A stretch of 64,000 nucleotides of DNA from an uncultured Oscillospiraceae bacterium (GTDB lineage Bacteria; Bacillota; Clostridia; Oscillospirales; Oscillospiraceae): the NCBI GenBank assembly GCA_934597175.1, contig CAKTQR010000004.1:1-64000 (forward strand), read 5' to 3'. Positions within the stretch are counted from its first letter, which is position 1, and each line of letters begins with the position of its first letter. A program made the translations under genes and the position numbers. The notes below the pieces were generated by a model. It was not told where the DNA came from, ran no database searches, and saw only the letters and a program-made list of their open reading frames with translations. Of the stretch, positions 50,867-60,995 are shown in pieces.

Positions 50867-52615
50867 TCATGCCTGCAAGGCATATTTATTGCGGTATGAT
50901 GCGAAGGCCTGCTTGAAGTCCTCGCTGTTTTTGCGGTAGACGCTCAGGCTCTCGTGGAGGTTGAGGTTTCTGTCCTTGGCGTCGAGCACGCAGCCTGCAA
51001 TGTTCGAGCAGTGGTCGCTCACTCGCTCCAGATTCGTCAGGAGATCGGACAGCACGAAGCCTGCGTCTATGCTGCAAACACCGCTTTGCAGGCGCTGGAT
51101 ATGCCGTGTGCGCAATGCGTCCTTGAGCTCGTCCACGACCTGCTCGAGCGGCTCGACCATAGATGCTGCCTTGAGGTCATGCTGCGTGAACGCCGTGTCG
51201 GCAAGCCCTGCGATTTCCCGCACGGCATCTAGCATCTGCTTGAGTTCGGCCTTCGCCGTATCCGAGAACACGATGCCCTTTTGCTGCATCTCCTCGGCGG
51301 ACTCCAATATATTCACGCTGTGGTCGGCGATACGCTCAAGGTCGCCGATGAGCTTAAGGTACTCGGCGGCGGTGAGGCTGTCGGCCTCGCTGATGTGGTG
51401 TGCGCTGAGCTTGACGAGATATGTGCCGATTATATCTTCGTAGTGGTCGGTCTTATCCTCGAGCCTGCGAATTTCATTGGCAAGCTCGGGGGTAAGATCG
51501 GTGAGAGAGTCGAGGCTTAAAAGCAGCGCCGTTTTTGTCGATGCGCTCATCTCGTCCATCAGCAGGCGGCAGCGCTCGAGAGCAAGCGTCGGGGTGGCGA
51601 GCAGGCGCTCGTCAAGCGTTTCCTCGGTTGTCGGCTGCTTGCCGTCGGGGATGAGGAAGCACACAAGCTTTTCGAGAACTCCGCCGAGCGGCAGCATGAT
51701 GATAGTGCAGGCGATGTTAAACAGCGAGTGGGCGATTGCGATGCCGATCATCGTTGCGCTCTCACCGAACAGCGCCGGGGCAAACACCGTTTTCACGATG
51801 CAGAACACCGTCAGCCAAACGATAGTGCCGATGACATTGAAGCTCAGGTGCACCATGGCGGTGCGCTTTGCGTTCTTGTTAGCGCCGACGGAGGATATAA
51901 GCGCCGTGACGCATGTGCCGATGTTCTGACCCATGATGATGGGGATGGCAGCGCCGTAGCTGACCTGACCGGTAGCAGCCAGCGCCTGCAAAATGCCGAC
52001 GGAAGCCGACGACGACTGGATGATGCCGGTCAGCAGTGCACCGGCGGCAACGCCCAGAATGGGATTGGTGAACATTACAAACAGCTGCCGGAACTCGGGG
52101 ACATCACGCAGTCCGGCGACAGAGCCGGACATGGCATCCATGCCATACATGAGCGTTGCAAAGCCGAGGAGGATGGTGCCGCTGTCCTTTTTGCGGTCGT
52201 CCTTGGAGAACATGTGCAGGATGATACCGATGAGGGCGAGTATCGGCGTGAACGACGAGGGCTTTAGAAGCTGGATAAACACATTGTGGCTGTCGATACC
52301 CGCAAGCGAGAGTATCCATGCCGTGACGGTCGTGCCGATGTTTGCACCCATGATGACATGAATAGACTGGCTCAGTGACATGAGCCCCGAGTTAACGAAG
52401 CCGACCGCCATGACCGTTGTCGCAGACGACGACTGGATTATCGCCGTAATGCCAAGACCCGTGAGCAGTCCCGCCCACTTATTGCTCGTGAGCCTGCCCA
52501 AAAGCGTGCGCAGGCCGCTGCCGGCTCTGCGCTCGAGCGCCTGACCCATCAGGTTCATGCCGAACAGAAACAGACACAGGCCGCCTATTAAATTTAGTAC
52601 AGAAAAAATGTTCAT
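50867..52615 (-). CDS. Na+/phosphate cotransporter family protein with PhoU-like domain
   Basis: 582 residues. Two Na/Pi cotransporter repeats with QSSSATT-type signatures (IIQSSSATTVMAVGFV and GIIQSSSASVGIL), seven to eight membrane helices (1-340), then a cytoplasmic PhoU-like helical domain (about 360-580). AAGGGG lies 7 nt before the ATG at 52615. Next to the pst operon on the same strand, so it probably works in phosphate balance. Confidence 0.93.
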   Translation of the reverse strand: MNIFSVLNLIGGLCLFLFGMNLMGQALERRAGSGLRTLLGRLTSNKWAGLLTGLGITAIIQSSSATTVMAVGFVNSGLMSLSQSIHVIMGANIGTTVTAWILSLAGIDSHNVFIQLLKPSSFTPILALIGIILHMFSKDDRKKDSGTILLGFATLMYGMDAMSGSVAGLRDVPEFRQLFVMFTNPILGVAAGALLTGIIQSSSASVGILQALAATGQVSYGAAIPIIMGQNIGTCVTALISSVGANKNAKRTAMVHLSFNVIGTIVWLTVFCIVKTVFAPALFGESATMIGIAIAHSLFNIACTIIMLPLGGVLEKLVCFLIPDGKQPTTEETLDERLLATPTLALERCRLLMDEMSASTKTALLLSLDSLTDLTPELANEIRRLEDKTDHYEDIIGTYLVKLSAHHISEADSLTAAEYLKLIGDLERIADHSVNILESAEEMQQKGIVFSDTAKAELKQMLDAVREIAGLADTAFTQHDLKAASMVEPLEQVVDELKDALRTRHIQRLQSGVCSIDAGFVLSDLLTNLERVSDHCSNIAGCVLDAKDRNLNLHESLSVYRKNSEDFKQAFASYRNKYALQA

Positions 52616-52732
52616 GCCAATACCCCTTAACTCTATTATTGTTTCTTGAGCTAAGGGTATCAGCAATATGTCAAATCCAAGACCGTCAAATTGTAAAATC
52701 CGTGTAAAATCTCGATTTTACAATTTACATTT

Positions 52733-53380
52733 TCAATTTACACTTTGAATTTCGCCCGTTTCGGTGAAAATGACCCACTTTGCGATGTTCACGGCGTGGT
52801 CGCCGATGCGCTCGAGGTACTTTGCAATCATGAGAAGATCTATAGCGCACGAGCCCATGCTGCGGTCGTTGCGGATAGTCTCGATAAGCAGCTCCTTCAT
52901 GCCGTCAAAGTGCCGGTCGACGACATCGTCATAATCTATGACCTCATGCGCCTGCTTTGTATCGTCGTTTAAAAACGCCTCCACGCTGCCGTTGACCATT
53001 TTGATGACCGACAGCGCCATGTCGTGCAGCGCCTGCTTGGGCGCATTGTCCGGCAGAGCGCCGGTCTGCACTATCTCGGCGATATCCGCCGACTGGTTTC
53101 CGATGCGCTCAAGGTCGGTGACCATTTTAAGCGCCGCCGAAACGATGCGCAGGTCGGCAGCCACCGGCTGCTGTAATAAAAACAGCTTCAGGCACTGGGA
53201 CTGCACATCCCGCTCCAGCCTGTCTATCTTCTCCGTCGTGGCGTGCACCTCGGCTGCAAGCTCAAGGTCGTTATCTTCAAGCGCCTTTGCCGCCTTGGCG
53301 ATGGCAGCCTCGCAAAGAGCGCTCATGGTGCTGAGTGAATCGTGCAGCGTTTTAAGCTGCTCGTCGTATATGCTTCGCAT
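52733..53380 (-). CDS. phoU: Phosphate-transport regulatory protein PhoU
   Basis: 215 residues, two PhoU three-helix repeats with the E/DxxxD metal motifs (DLERIGNQSADIAE and YLERIGDHAVNIAKW). Start overlaps the pstB stop by 1 bp. Represses Pst transport/Pho signalling in known systems. Confidence 0.96.
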   Translation of the reverse strand: MRSIYDEQLKTLHDSLSTMSALCEAAIAKAAKALEDNDLELAAEVHATTEKIDRLERDVQSQCLKLFLLQQPVAADLRIVSAALKMVTDLERIGNQSADIAEIVQTGALPDNAPKQALHDMALSVIKMVNGSVEAFLNDDTKQAHEVIDYDDVVDRHFDGMKELLIETIRNDRSMGSCAIDLLMIAKYLERIGDHAVNIAKWVIFTETGEIQSVN

Positions 53381-54138
53381 TATCCGAACCTCCCCGTGAT
53401 GTAAGCTTCCGTTCTTTTGTCCTTCGGCATGGAGAACACGCCCTGCGTGTCACCGAACTCCACAAGCTCGCCGAGCAGGAAAAACGCCGTGCTGTCGGAA
53501 ATTCTGGCGGCCTGCTGCATGTTGTGGGTCACGATGACGATGGTGTAATCCTTTTTGAGCTCCTGCGCCAGCTCCTCGATCTTGCCGGTGGAGATGGGGT
53601 CGAGGGCGCTCGTCGGCTCATCCATGAGCAGTAGCTCCGGCGCAACGGCGAGGCTTCGTGCGATGCAAAGCCTCTGCTGCTGGCCGCCGGACATGCCCAG
53701 AGCGGACTTTTTAAGTCTGTCCTTGCACTCGTCCCAGATAGCCGCACTTTTGAGCGAGGTTTCGACTATCTCGTCGAGCTTTGCCTTGGAGCGCACGCCG
53801 TGCAGCCTAGGACCGTAGGCAATGTTGTCGTAAATGCTCATGGGGAAGGGGTTGGGCTTTTGGAACACCATGCCTATCTTCGTGCGCAGCTCGGTCACAT
53901 CCGTGCCGTCGGCGTAGATATCCTCCCCCTTAAAGCTTATGCGGCCTTCGATGCGGCAATTCGGCACAAGGTCGTTCATGCGGTTGAGAGTTTTTAAAAA
54001 TGTTGATTTTCCGCAGCCGGACGGGCCTATGAGGGCGGTTATCTTCTGCGGCATTATATCCATGCTGATCGAGCGCAGAGCCTGATGCTCTCCGTACCAC
54101 AGCTCCAAATTTTCGGCTTTAATGATGGGATCGATCAT
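53380..54138 (-). CDS. pstB: Phosphate ABC transporter ATPase
   Basis: 252 residues, Walker [10 protein letters not shown], signature [16 protein letters not shown], Walker [14 protein letters not shown]. 1-bp overlaps with both pstA and phoU. Confidence 0.97.
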   Translation of the reverse strand: MIDPIIKAENLELWYGEHQALRSISMDIMPQKITALIGPSGCGKSTFLKTLNRMNDLVPNCRIEGRISFKGEDIYADGTDVTELRTKIGMVFQKPNPFPMSIYDNIAYGPRLHGVRSKAKLDEIVETSLKSAAIWDECKDRLKKSALGMSGGQQQRLCIARSLAVAPELLLMDEPTSALDPISTGKIEELAQELKKDYTIVIVTHNMQQAARISDSTAFFLLGELVEFGDTQGVFSMPKDKRTEAYITGRFG

Positions 54139-54968
54139 TAGCTTTTCCTGACCTTTCTGCCGACGAGGGAGGCGGCGAGGTTAATAATGAGGGTTATGCA
54201 GATGAGTATGACGGCGATAGCGAAGGCAACATCGAACTTGCCCTCCTCGCTTGCGTATATATAAAGCGCCACCGTGAGCGAGGCTGCTGAGGACTGAAGC
54301 GCCTTGGCAAAGCCGAGTAATTTAAGTCCGAAGCCTGCGGTGAACAGCAGCGCCGCCGATTCGCCGACCACTCTGCCGACTGCGAGGATGCAGCCGGTGA
54401 CGATGCCGTCAACGGCGTTCGGGAGCACTACGGTGCGCACCATGTGCCACTTGCCCGAGCCGAGCGCCAGCGCACCCTCACGGTACGACTGCGGCACGGC
54501 GAGAAGGCTCTCCTTGGTGTTGCTGATGACCGTCGGCAGCACCATGATTATAAGCGTGAGCGAGCCTGCGAGGATGCCCTGCCTGAGACCTAATATCTGC
54601 GTGAAAAACAGCATGCCGACAAGGCCGAAGATAATTGACGGGATGCCCGTGAGCGTTTCGACTGCAAAGCCGACGGCGTTTGAGATGCGCCTGTTTGTCG
54701 CATATTCGGTGAGATACACCGCAGCGCCCACGCCCAGCGGCACGACGATTATCATGACGAGGATAATAAGGTACAGGGTGTTTAAAATGTTCGGCAGTAT
54801 GCCGATGGTGTCTGAAATGTAGCTTGTCTGCGTCGTGAGGAACTTTGCGTTTATGCCCGGGATGCCACGGTAGAGCAGGTAGCCTATGAGCCCTATCAGC
54901 AGCAGGCAGGTCGCAGCGGCGCAAAGCGACATTAAGACCTTAAGAGCGTTGTCCTTAGCTTTTCTCAT
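54138..54968 (-). CDS. pstA: Phosphate ABC transporter permease
   Basis: 276 residues, six membrane helices, with the EAA-like coupling loop in [23 protein letters not shown]. Three bases separate it from pstC. Confidence 0.96.
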   Translation of the reverse strand: MRKAKDNALKVLMSLCAAATCLLLIGLIGYLLYRGIPGINAKFLTTQTSYISDTIGILPNILNTLYLIILVMIIVVPLGVGAAVYLTEYATNRRISNAVGFAVETLTGIPSIIFGLVGMLFFTQILGLRQGILAGSLTLIIMVLPTVISNTKESLLAVPQSYREGALALGSGKWHMVRTVVLPNAVDGIVTGCILAVGRVVGESAALLFTAGFGLKLLGFAKALQSSAASLTVALYIYASEEGKFDVAFAIAVILICITLIINLAASLVGRKVRKS

Positions 54969-54971
54969 GCC

Positions 54972-55835
54972 TCAGTCCTCCTTTTTGTGTGATATCATGT
55001 GCAGCAGGGTGTTGACCATCATGATGAACAAAAACAGCACCAAGCTTATCGAAAACAGTGCATTTCTGTGCAGCGTGCCGTAGGAGGCGTAGGACATTTC
55101 CGAGACGATGGCTGTCGTGAGAAAGCGGACGGAGGAAAACAGACCCGGCATGTTTGCGACATTGCCTGCGACCATGATTATCGCCATCGCTTCGCCCATC
55201 GCTCTGCCCACGCCCTGCACAACGGCAGTTGCGATGCCACGCTTAGCCGCCGGCAGCGAGACCTTGAAGTAGGTCTCGGTCTTGAGCGCACCGAGCGCAA
55301 GCGACGCCTCCTCGTACTCGGGCGGGACAGCGTCCAGCGCCGTTTTCGAGATGTTTATAATGTAGGGCAGGATCATGACCGCGAGCACCAAAATTGCCGT
55401 GAGCAGGCATGCGCCCGAGGACAGACCGAACACGCTCTGCACCGCCGGTACAACGACTATCATGCCCACAAGGCCGTAGATGACCGAGGGGATGCCCGCC
55501 AATAGCTCAACTGCGGCGTTCACGAGCTTTGCTATCTTCGGCGGGGCGACCTTTGAAAGGTACAGCGCCGTCATTATGCCTATCGGCACGCCGATGACCA
55601 CCGCTCCGGCAGTGCCGTACACGCTTGTGAGGATAAACGGCAGGATGCCGAACTCGTTCGTGCCGGCGTTCCATGTGTCGCCGAACAGAAAGTCAACAAG
55701 CCCCACCTCACGGATGGCGGGTATACCGGCGATGATGAGGTAGATGCTTATAAGCAGCACGAACGCCACCGCAATTAGTCCGCATATTAAAAACAGCAGG
55801 CGAAAGCCCGTTTCTATCGTCTTTTTTCGTTTCAT
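54972..55835 (-). CDS. pstC: Phosphate ABC transporter permease
   Basis: 287 residues, six membrane helices, coupling loop PPEYEEASLALGALKTETYFKVSLP. GGAG precedes the ATG. Separated from pstS by a stem-loop. Confidence 0.96.
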   Translation of the reverse strand: MKRKKTIETGFRLLFLICGLIAVAFVLLISIYLIIAGIPAIREVGLVDFLFGDTWNAGTNEFGILPFILTSVYGTAGAVVIGVPIGIMTALYLSKVAPPKIAKLVNAAVELLAGIPSVIYGLVGMIVVVPAVQSVFGLSSGACLLTAILVLAVMILPYIINISKTALDAVPPEYEEASLALGALKTETYFKVSLPAAKRGIATAVVQGVGRAMGEAMAIIMVAGNVANMPGLFSSVRFLTTAIVSEMSYASYGTLHRNALFSISLVLFLFIMMVNTLLHMISHKKED

Positions 55836-55866
55836 GGACAGCTCCTAAAGTTAGTTGCTTAATTGG

Positions 55867-55900
55867 AATGCCCCGTGTGCGAACACGGGGCATTGTTTTT
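55867..55900. terminator. Stem-loop between pstS and pstC
   Basis: 12-bp stem AATGCCCCGTGT / ACACGGGGCATT. The T run lies on the plus strand, so for the minus-strand pst mRNA it is more likely a 3' stabiliser or partial attenuator that keeps pstS mRNA above pstCAB. Confidence 0.75.
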
Positions 55901-55913
55901 GCTTTGCCGAAGC

Positions 55914-56735
55914 TTACTTTGCTACGGGGACTGCGCCTGCGCTGCGGATGAGGTCGGCAGCGTCGGTGCCGGTTGCAAAGTCGAAGAATGCCTTTGCTGC
56001 GGCCGAGAGCTCCGTGCCTTCCTTGGTCACGAGGACGAAGGGACGCTGGATAGCGTAGCTGCCGTCAAGAACGGTGGCCTCGGAGCAGGCAACGCCGCCT
56101 ACGGTGACGGACTTGATGCCGTCCTGACCTTCAACTGCCGAGAGGGAAGCGTAGCCGATGGCGTTCTTGTTGCTGCCTACTGCGGAGATGACAGCACCGG
56201 TGGAGGTGAGCTCCTGAGAGAGCTTGCATGCGTCCTTGGTGTCGGTGACCGACTCAAAGCCGTCTCTCGTGCCGGAGTTTGCTTCACGGCCGATGCAGGT
56301 GATCTCGAGGTCGTCGCCGCCGACATCCTTCCAGTTGGTGATCTTGCCGGTGAATATATCGGCGATCTGCTGGACGGTGAGGTCTGCGACCTTGTTGTCT
56401 GCGTTTACGATGATTGCAATGCCGTCAAGTGCAATGGTCGTGCCGGTAAGACCGGTCTCGGAGTCCTTGAGTGCGCGGGAGGAAAGGCCGATGTCGCACT
56501 TTCCGGTGCTGACGGACTCAATGCCCGTGCCCGAGCCCGTGGGGTCGTAGGTGACGGTGATGTCCTGATTATTTTCCATGAACTTCTCGCTCAGTGCGCC
56601 GATGACCTTCTCCATGGAGGTCGAGCCGTTGGTGGAAACGCTCTGCGGCTCAGAGCCGTTGCTTCCGCAGCCGGCCAGAAGTGCGAGCGACATAAGTGCT
56701 GCCATGCCGGCGGCTATAATACTTTTTCTTTTCAT
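55914..56735 (-). CDS. pstS: Phosphate ABC transporter substrate-binding lipoprotein
   Basis: 273 residues. Signal peptide with lipobox LLAGC (Cys23); phosphate-binding motif segments TNGSTSMEK, DPTGSGTGIESV and REANSGTRDGFE. AAAGGAG precedes ATG 56735. First gene of pstSCAB-phoU; expected induction by phosphate shortage, though I did not find a clear Pho box. Confidence 0.96.
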   Translation of the reverse strand: MKRKSIIAAGMAALMSLALLAGCGSNGSEPQSVSTNGSTSMEKVIGALSEKFMENNQDITVTYDPTGSGTGIESVSTGKCDIGLSSRALKDSETGLTGTTIALDGIAIIVNADNKVADLTVQQIADIFTGKITNWKDVGGDDLEITCIGREANSGTRDGFESVTDTKDACKLSQELTSTGAVISAVGSNKNAIGYASLSAVEGQDGIKSVTVGGVACSEATVLDGSYAIQRPFVLVTKEGTELSAAAKAFFDFATGTDAADLIRSAGAVPVAK

Positions 56736-56935
56736 TTTGTATACTCCTTTGTACAAAATCGTTTTTGGATGTTCTCCTTGGGTACGGTCATAGATTACCG
56801 TTTGTTCGTAAAGGCTAATATCGTGTTTTTGTAAAGAGTTTGTAAGATTGGAGCTGACGGAAGCCGCAAAAAATCCGCAGGGGAGAGCCCCCCTGCGGCT
56901 GAAAAATGTATGTTTTACTTGGCGCTTGCGGACTT
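56736..56935. other. Gap between pstS and repeat copy D
   Basis: Contains the pstS leader, a 15-bp word AGCTGACGGAAGCCG (56852-56866) matching the end of repeat family 1, and a GC-rich hairpin. No gene seen. Confidence 0.6.
56866..56898 (-). terminator. Terminator probably belonging to the HAD-hydrolase transcript
   Basis: Stem CCGCAGGGG / CCCCTGCGG with a six-U exit on the minus strand. It is separated from the HAD gene stop by repeat copy D, as if the repeat had landed between gene and terminator. Confidence 0.7.
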
Positions 56936-57217
56936 TAAGTTGACTTAGAGTCGAATCCTATCGTCTGTCAGCGTGCCCTTTCGGCGCTTTCCGTCTTTTT
57001 TGTCTTAATGGGCGACAGCCCATTGACACCAAAGAAAGCCGAAAATCCCTCGAAAAACATCACTGACAGATGCCTTGCAGTTTTGAGGGAGCAGATTTTC
57101 GTTCAGGCAAAGATAAAGCCCGACGGGCATAATGGACATATATGGACTAGGGATTTAGCGAAGCATGAGCGGAAAGCTGCCCGTCAAAACCGATGGTGTT
57201 CGGCTCCCGCCAACTTA
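56936..57217 (+). repeat. Palindromic repeat family 1, copy D (282 bp)
   Basis: Starts TAAGTTGACTTAGAGTCGAA and ends GTTCGGCTCCCGCCAACTTA. Internal blocks match copies A and C nearly base for base from GCAGATTTTCGTTCAGGC to the CCCGTCAAAACCGAT block. Its right 34 bp encode the last ten residues and the stop of the HAD gene. Confidence 0.95.
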
Positions 57218-57984
57218 ACTATATCGCCCACGCCGTCGAGTATCATCGTCGGGCGGTAGGCAAAGTGCTCAAGCGTCTTGCGGGTGGAAATGCCGGACAT
57301 CACGAGCACCGTGGACATGCCGCTTTCCATGCCGGAAATGACATCGGTGTCCATGCGGTCGCCTATCATGACCGCCTCGCCCGAGTGGCAGCCGAGGATC
57401 TTCAGCCCCGTGCGCATCATGAGCGGATTCGGCTTTCCGCAGAAATACGCCTCCGTGCCCGTCGCCATCTCAATGGGAGCGATGAGCGCCCGGCAGGCAG
57501 GTGCGATGCCGTTTTCAATAGGACCGGAAATGTCCGAATTTGCGCCGATGAGCTTAGCGCCGCCCAGAACGAGGTTTGTCGCCTTCGTGAGGGTGTCCAG
57601 CGAATACGCCTTGCCCTCGCCGACTATTACATAGTCGGGATTGACATCGTTCATGGTGATGCCCGCATCGTACAGGGCGTTTAAAAGTCCCGCCTCACCT
57701 ATGACATATGCCGAGCAGCCCGGCGACTGCTCCTTTATAAACGCAGCTGTTGCAAGTGCGCTCGTGTAAAAATGCTCCTCCGGGACATCCAGTCCCATGC
57801 GTGCAAGCTTTTGATTGAGCTCCTTGGGCGTGCAGCCGCTGTTATTGGTCAAAAACAGATAGCCCTTGCTGTTTGCCTTGAGCCAGTCTATAAACTCCAC
57901 CACGCCCGGCAGAATGCGGTTGCCGTGGTAGATGACACCGTCCATATCGCAGATAAAACCCTTTTTCTCGTTGAAATCTATCAA
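57184..57984 (-). CDS. HAD-IIA family phosphatase (NagD/AraL-like)
   Basis: 266 residues. HAD motif I in GFICDMDGVIYHG, cap domain of the IIA type, motif II TNNSG, motif IV IGDRMDTDV. Dephosphorylates a small sugar phosphate or nucleotide; substrate unknown. The start is TTG with AAAGGA 8 nt upstream. The last residues, KLAGAEHHRF, and the stop are encoded by repeat copy D. Adjacent DeoR-like gene may share its regulation. Confidence 0.9.
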   Translation of the reverse strand: MIDFNEKKGFICDMDGVIYHGNRILPGVVEFIDWLKANSKGYLFLTNNSGCTPKELNQKLARMGLDVPEEHFYTSALATAAFIKEQSPGCSAYVIGEAGLLNALYDAGITMNDVNPDYVIVGEGKAYSLDTLTKATNLVLGGAKLIGANSDISGPIENGIAPACRALIAPIEMATGTEAYFCGKPNPLMMRTGLKILGCHSGEAVMIGDRMDTDVISGMESGMSTVLVMSGISTRKTLEHFAYRPTMILDGVGDIVKLAGAEHHRF

Positions 57985-58083
57985 ATTATCACATCCTTTC
58001 TCTCTCTCATGGCTCTATATTAACTCGCTTTTGTAAAACACAACAGTCCGAATGTGTAAAAATACTGTAAAAATGCCGCTGTT

Positions 58084-58839
58084 TTAAGCGAAAATAATAT
58101 TAATTCCTCTGAATTTGAGGTTTTCGGTGACGGTCTTTGCCTCAGTGCCGGTGATGACTGCCTCACAGTCGGCAAGATCTGCGATGCTCGCAACGGAGCG
58201 TTTGCCGAACTTTGTCGAGTCGCACAGGACATACTTCTTCCTCGCATTGCGCAAAACGGCACGCTCGACCGTCGCAACGGCGAGATTGTCGCTGTAGACG
58301 ATGCCGTTGTCGTCAATTGCGTCGCAGCTTATAAAGGCGTAGTCGACATCTACATTATTAAAAAAATTGTACGCCTCGCTGCCGATGATAGTGCCCGTTG
58401 CGCTTCGTATTATGCCGCCGCAGATGTGGGTGTTGAGTATCGCCCAGTTGGCAAGATACTCGGCTGCCTGCATGGAATTTGTGTATATCTCGGCAGAGTC
58501 GAGGTCGTCGAGCAGATTGCTCAGCGCATAGACCGTCGTGCCGCTGCCTAAGGATAGCGAGTCGCCGCTTTTTATCAGCGAGCGGGCCTTGGTGGCGATG
58601 CGGCGCTTTTCGTTTACATTCTTGTGGAGCTTGCTATCAAAGGTCTCGTCCGGCACGGGATTTATGCTCATCACGCCGCCGTAGGTGCGGATAATGAGCT
58701 TTTTCTCCTGCATATCCGCAAGCTGCTTGCGCAGAGTTGACACGGAAATGTTGAGTATAGCGCCCAATTCGTTTACCGACATTTCGCCCCGACTTTCGAG
58801 GATGCTGATGATCCTTTGCTCTCTGACTGCGGTTTTCAA
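58084..58839 (-). CDS. DeoR/GlpR-family transcriptional regulator
   Basis: 251 residues. N-terminal DeoR winged helix (REQRIISILESRGEMSVNEL... ISVSTLRKQLADM) and C-terminal phospho-sugar-sensing domain (SGDSLSLGSGTTVYAL; CDSTKFG). Start TTG at 58839 with GGAG 8 nt upstream; the open frame continues upstream but has no ribosome site. Likely represses the divergent catabolic genes until a sugar or polyol phosphate binds. Confidence 0.9.
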   Translation of the reverse strand: MKTAVREQRIISILESRGEMSVNELGAILNISVSTLRKQLADMQEKKLIIRTYGGVMSINPVPDETFDSKLHKNVNEKRRIATKARSLIKSGDSLSLGSGTTVYALSNLLDDLDSAEIYTNSMQAAEYLANWAILNTHICGGIIRSATGTIIGSEAYNFFNNVDVDYAFISCDAIDDNGIVYSDNLAVATVERAVLRNARKKYVLCDSTKFGKRSVASIADLADCEAVITGTEAKTVTENLKFRGINIIFA

Positions 58840-59193
58840 CTGTATCACTCCGATGCTGTAGAATTGCTGTGTAAAAAATGATTTGTGGATTTTGTCGATA
58901 TCCACCAAGAAAAAACGCTCAAAAAACGCTAAAAACGAGCGAAACACGCAAAAATCCTCTAAGCTGTGCAAGCACTCGTTTTCACCCGATTTCGCACGGT
59001 TGACAACGCTTTGGCCGCCGAATAATATATAGGTGCGTGCCGTGAAACCCGGCGAAGTGCGCAGTTTTTTCATGGTGAACAATATACCACAATTCGTATA
59101 GTTATTTCAAGAATTTTTTGAATTATATTTAGCTTGCACAAAAGGTATACTTATTATAAAATTAGGTGAACTTTCTTAAACGGAGGTATAGTT
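58840..59193. other. 354-bp intergenic region between the DeoR-type regulator and the flavin reductase gene
   Basis: Contains a plus-strand TTGACA-N17-TAATAT promoter (59000-59028) followed by a hairpin with a TTTTTT exit at about 59034-59072, so a very short RNA or attenuated leader is possible, and a second AT-rich -10-like region (about 59150-59160) before the ribosome site of the next gene. No gene seen. Confidence 0.5.
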
Positions 59194-59694
59194 ATGGAAC
59201 AGCTTACTATCGGACAGGCTCAGAAGATGACGAGCCCGGCACCGTTCGCCCTGCTGTCGTCTGTTGACGAGACGGGCCGAACGAATCTCATGGCGGTGTC
59301 GTGGTGGACATATCTGAGCAACCATCCCGTCAAAATAGGCGCATGCCTGAGCAACAAGGGCTTCAGCGGCGGCAACATCCGCTCAGCGGGTGAGTTTGCG
59401 CTCAACCTTGTTGACGAAACGATGAAGCAGAAGGCGCTTGAGTGCGGCCGCTGCTCCGGCAGAGACACCGACAAGGCCGCAAAGCTCGGTATTGAGCTTG
59501 TCGACGCAAAGGCGATAGCCCCCAAGGTCGTGGAGGCGAGCAAGGTGGTCTTTGAGTGCCGCCTGAGCGATACGGTCGCTGTCGGCGATCACACCTTCTT
59601 CATCGCCGATGTTGTCGAGATATACGGAGACGAAAGCAAAAAGCAGCTGTTTGCGATAAACGGCTACGGCAAATTAGATACGGTAGAAAAGTGA
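59194..59694 (+). CDS. Flavin reductase family (FMN-binding split-barrel) protein
   Basis: 166 residues, split-barrel flavoprotein similar to FlrA/HpaC-like reductases: PFALLSSVDETGRTNLMAVSWW at the start, NIRSAGEFALNLV in the middle. GGAGG precedes the ATG. 11 bp before the dehydrogenase gene, so co-transcribed. Confidence 0.9.
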   Translation: MEQLTIGQAQKMTSPAPFALLSSVDETGRTNLMAVSWWTYLSNHPVKIGACLSNKGFSGGNIRSAGEFALNLVDETMKQKALECGRCSGRDTDKAAKLGIELVDAKAIAPKVVEASKVVFECRLSDTVAVGDHTFFIADVVEIYGDESKKQLFAINGYGKLDTVEK

Positions 59695-59705
59695 GGTAAA
59701 TTGCT

Positions 59706-60953
59706 ATGATAATGGATTGTGCAAAATACGCCGGTCTGTGCGAGTGCGGCCGTGACCACGAGCTTGAAACGAAGATGGTCGTCGTCGAGTACGGCGCTAT
59801 CGCAAATTTTGAAAAGTATATGGCCGATGTCGGCCTTGCGGGCAAAAAGCGTGCCGTCGTGTACGACTCGGTCATTTATAAGCTCACCGAGGGCAAGCAT
59901 GTCGCCGCCGACCAGGAGATAGTGCTCGAGGCGCAGGGCCTGAGGGCTGAGGATACGCTCATCGAGGACATGATGAAAAAACTCGATGATCCCGAGGTCA
60001 TCGTCGCCTACGGCGCAGGCACTATCATGGACTTCGGCCGCTACCCGGCATATAAGCTCGGCATCCCCTTTGTTGCGATACCCACGCTTGCATCGTCCGA
60101 CGGCTTCACCGCCAACATCTGCTCGGCCATCATAAACGGCCAGAAGAAGTCGACCCCCATGTGCGCACCCACCCTTGTCGTGACCGATCTTGACATCATA
60201 AAGGGCGCTCCCATGCGCCTTGTCTCCAGCGGCATCAACGATATTCTGTCCAAGTACATTTCCGTGTTCGACTGGAAGGTCTCGCACATGGTCGCAGGCG
60301 AGTATTTCTGCCCCAAGGTGTGCGAGCTGGCAGAGCATGCGCTGAAGATAATGCGTGAGGCTGCCGATAAGCTTGCCGAGACCGGCGAGGTCGACCACGA
60401 GGCCATGACCATGGCGCAGATGGAGTCGGGTCTTACCATGCAGCTATTAAACCACTCCAGAGCAGCCTCCGGCGCAGAGCACCTTGCCGCCCACCTTGTC
60501 GAGATGCACCCGCCCCGCTTCGAGGAGGCGGAGGGCATCCACGGCGAATGTGTCGGCGTCGGTACATTCCTTTGCATCAGGGAGTACCACCGTCTGGCAT
60601 CCCTGCCCACGCCCAAGGCAAAGAAGTTTGAGCCGCTGAGCGAGCAGTGGATAAGAGAAAAGTTCGGCGACCGCCTTGCCCCGGGCATCATCAAGGAAAA
60701 TGCAAACGATGTCCTCGGTACATTCGACTCGCAGAACATCGTCGACCACTGGGATGAGATAAGGGACATGATAAACAAGCTGCCCTCCGTTGAGGAAATG
60801 GAGGCGCTGTACAAGGCCTGTGGCTGCAAGTACCTGCCCGAGCACATCGGCATCAAGCCCGAGCTTGCCGACGAGATGCTCGCCGTGTCCTCGGCCATCA
60901 GAAACCGCAATACCCTCATCCGCATGCGCAGAGTTCTCGATTTCGGCGAATGA
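59706..60953 (+). CDS. Iron-dependent-ADH-fold dehydrogenase, sn-glycerol-1-phosphate dehydrogenase (AraM) type
   Basis: 415 residues. NAD(P)-binding segment AYGAGTIMDFGRYPAYKLG and the characteristic PTLASSDGFTANICSAI loop of glycerol-1-phosphate dehydrogenases; metal ligands expected in SSGINDILSKY (Asp), HLVEMHPP (His) and IHGECVGVG (His). In Bacillus AraM makes glycerol 1-phosphate with Ni. Here the C-terminus is longer and the setting catabolic, so the substrate may be another polyol phosphate. A terminator follows. Confidence 0.88.
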   Translation: MIMDCAKYAGLCECGRDHELETKMVVVEYGAIANFEKYMADVGLAGKKRAVVYDSVIYKLTEGKHVAADQEIVLEAQGLRAEDTLIEDMMKKLDDPEVIVAYGAGTIMDFGRYPAYKLGIPFVAIPTLASSDGFTANICSAIINGQKKSTPMCAPTLVVTDLDIIKGAPMRLVSSGINDILSKYISVFDWKVSHMVAGEYFCPKVCELAEHALKIMREAADKLAETGEVDHEAMTMAQMESGLTMQLLNHSRAASGAEHLAAHLVEMHPPRFEEAEGIHGECVGVGTFLCIREYHRLASLPTPKAKKFEPLSEQWIREKFGDRLAPGIIKENANDVLGTFDSQNIVDHWDEIRDMINKLPSVEEMEALYKACGCKYLPEHIGIKPELADEMLAVSSAIRNRNTLIRMRRVLDFGE

Positions 60954-60970
60954 TCATATAACTACCGATA

Positions 60971-60995
60971 TCCCCGACGGCAAGCCGTCGGGGAT
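60971..60995 (+). terminator. Terminator after the dehydrogenase gene
   Basis: TCCCCGACGG / CCGTCGGGGA stem, CAAG loop, five T. Confidence 0.93.
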
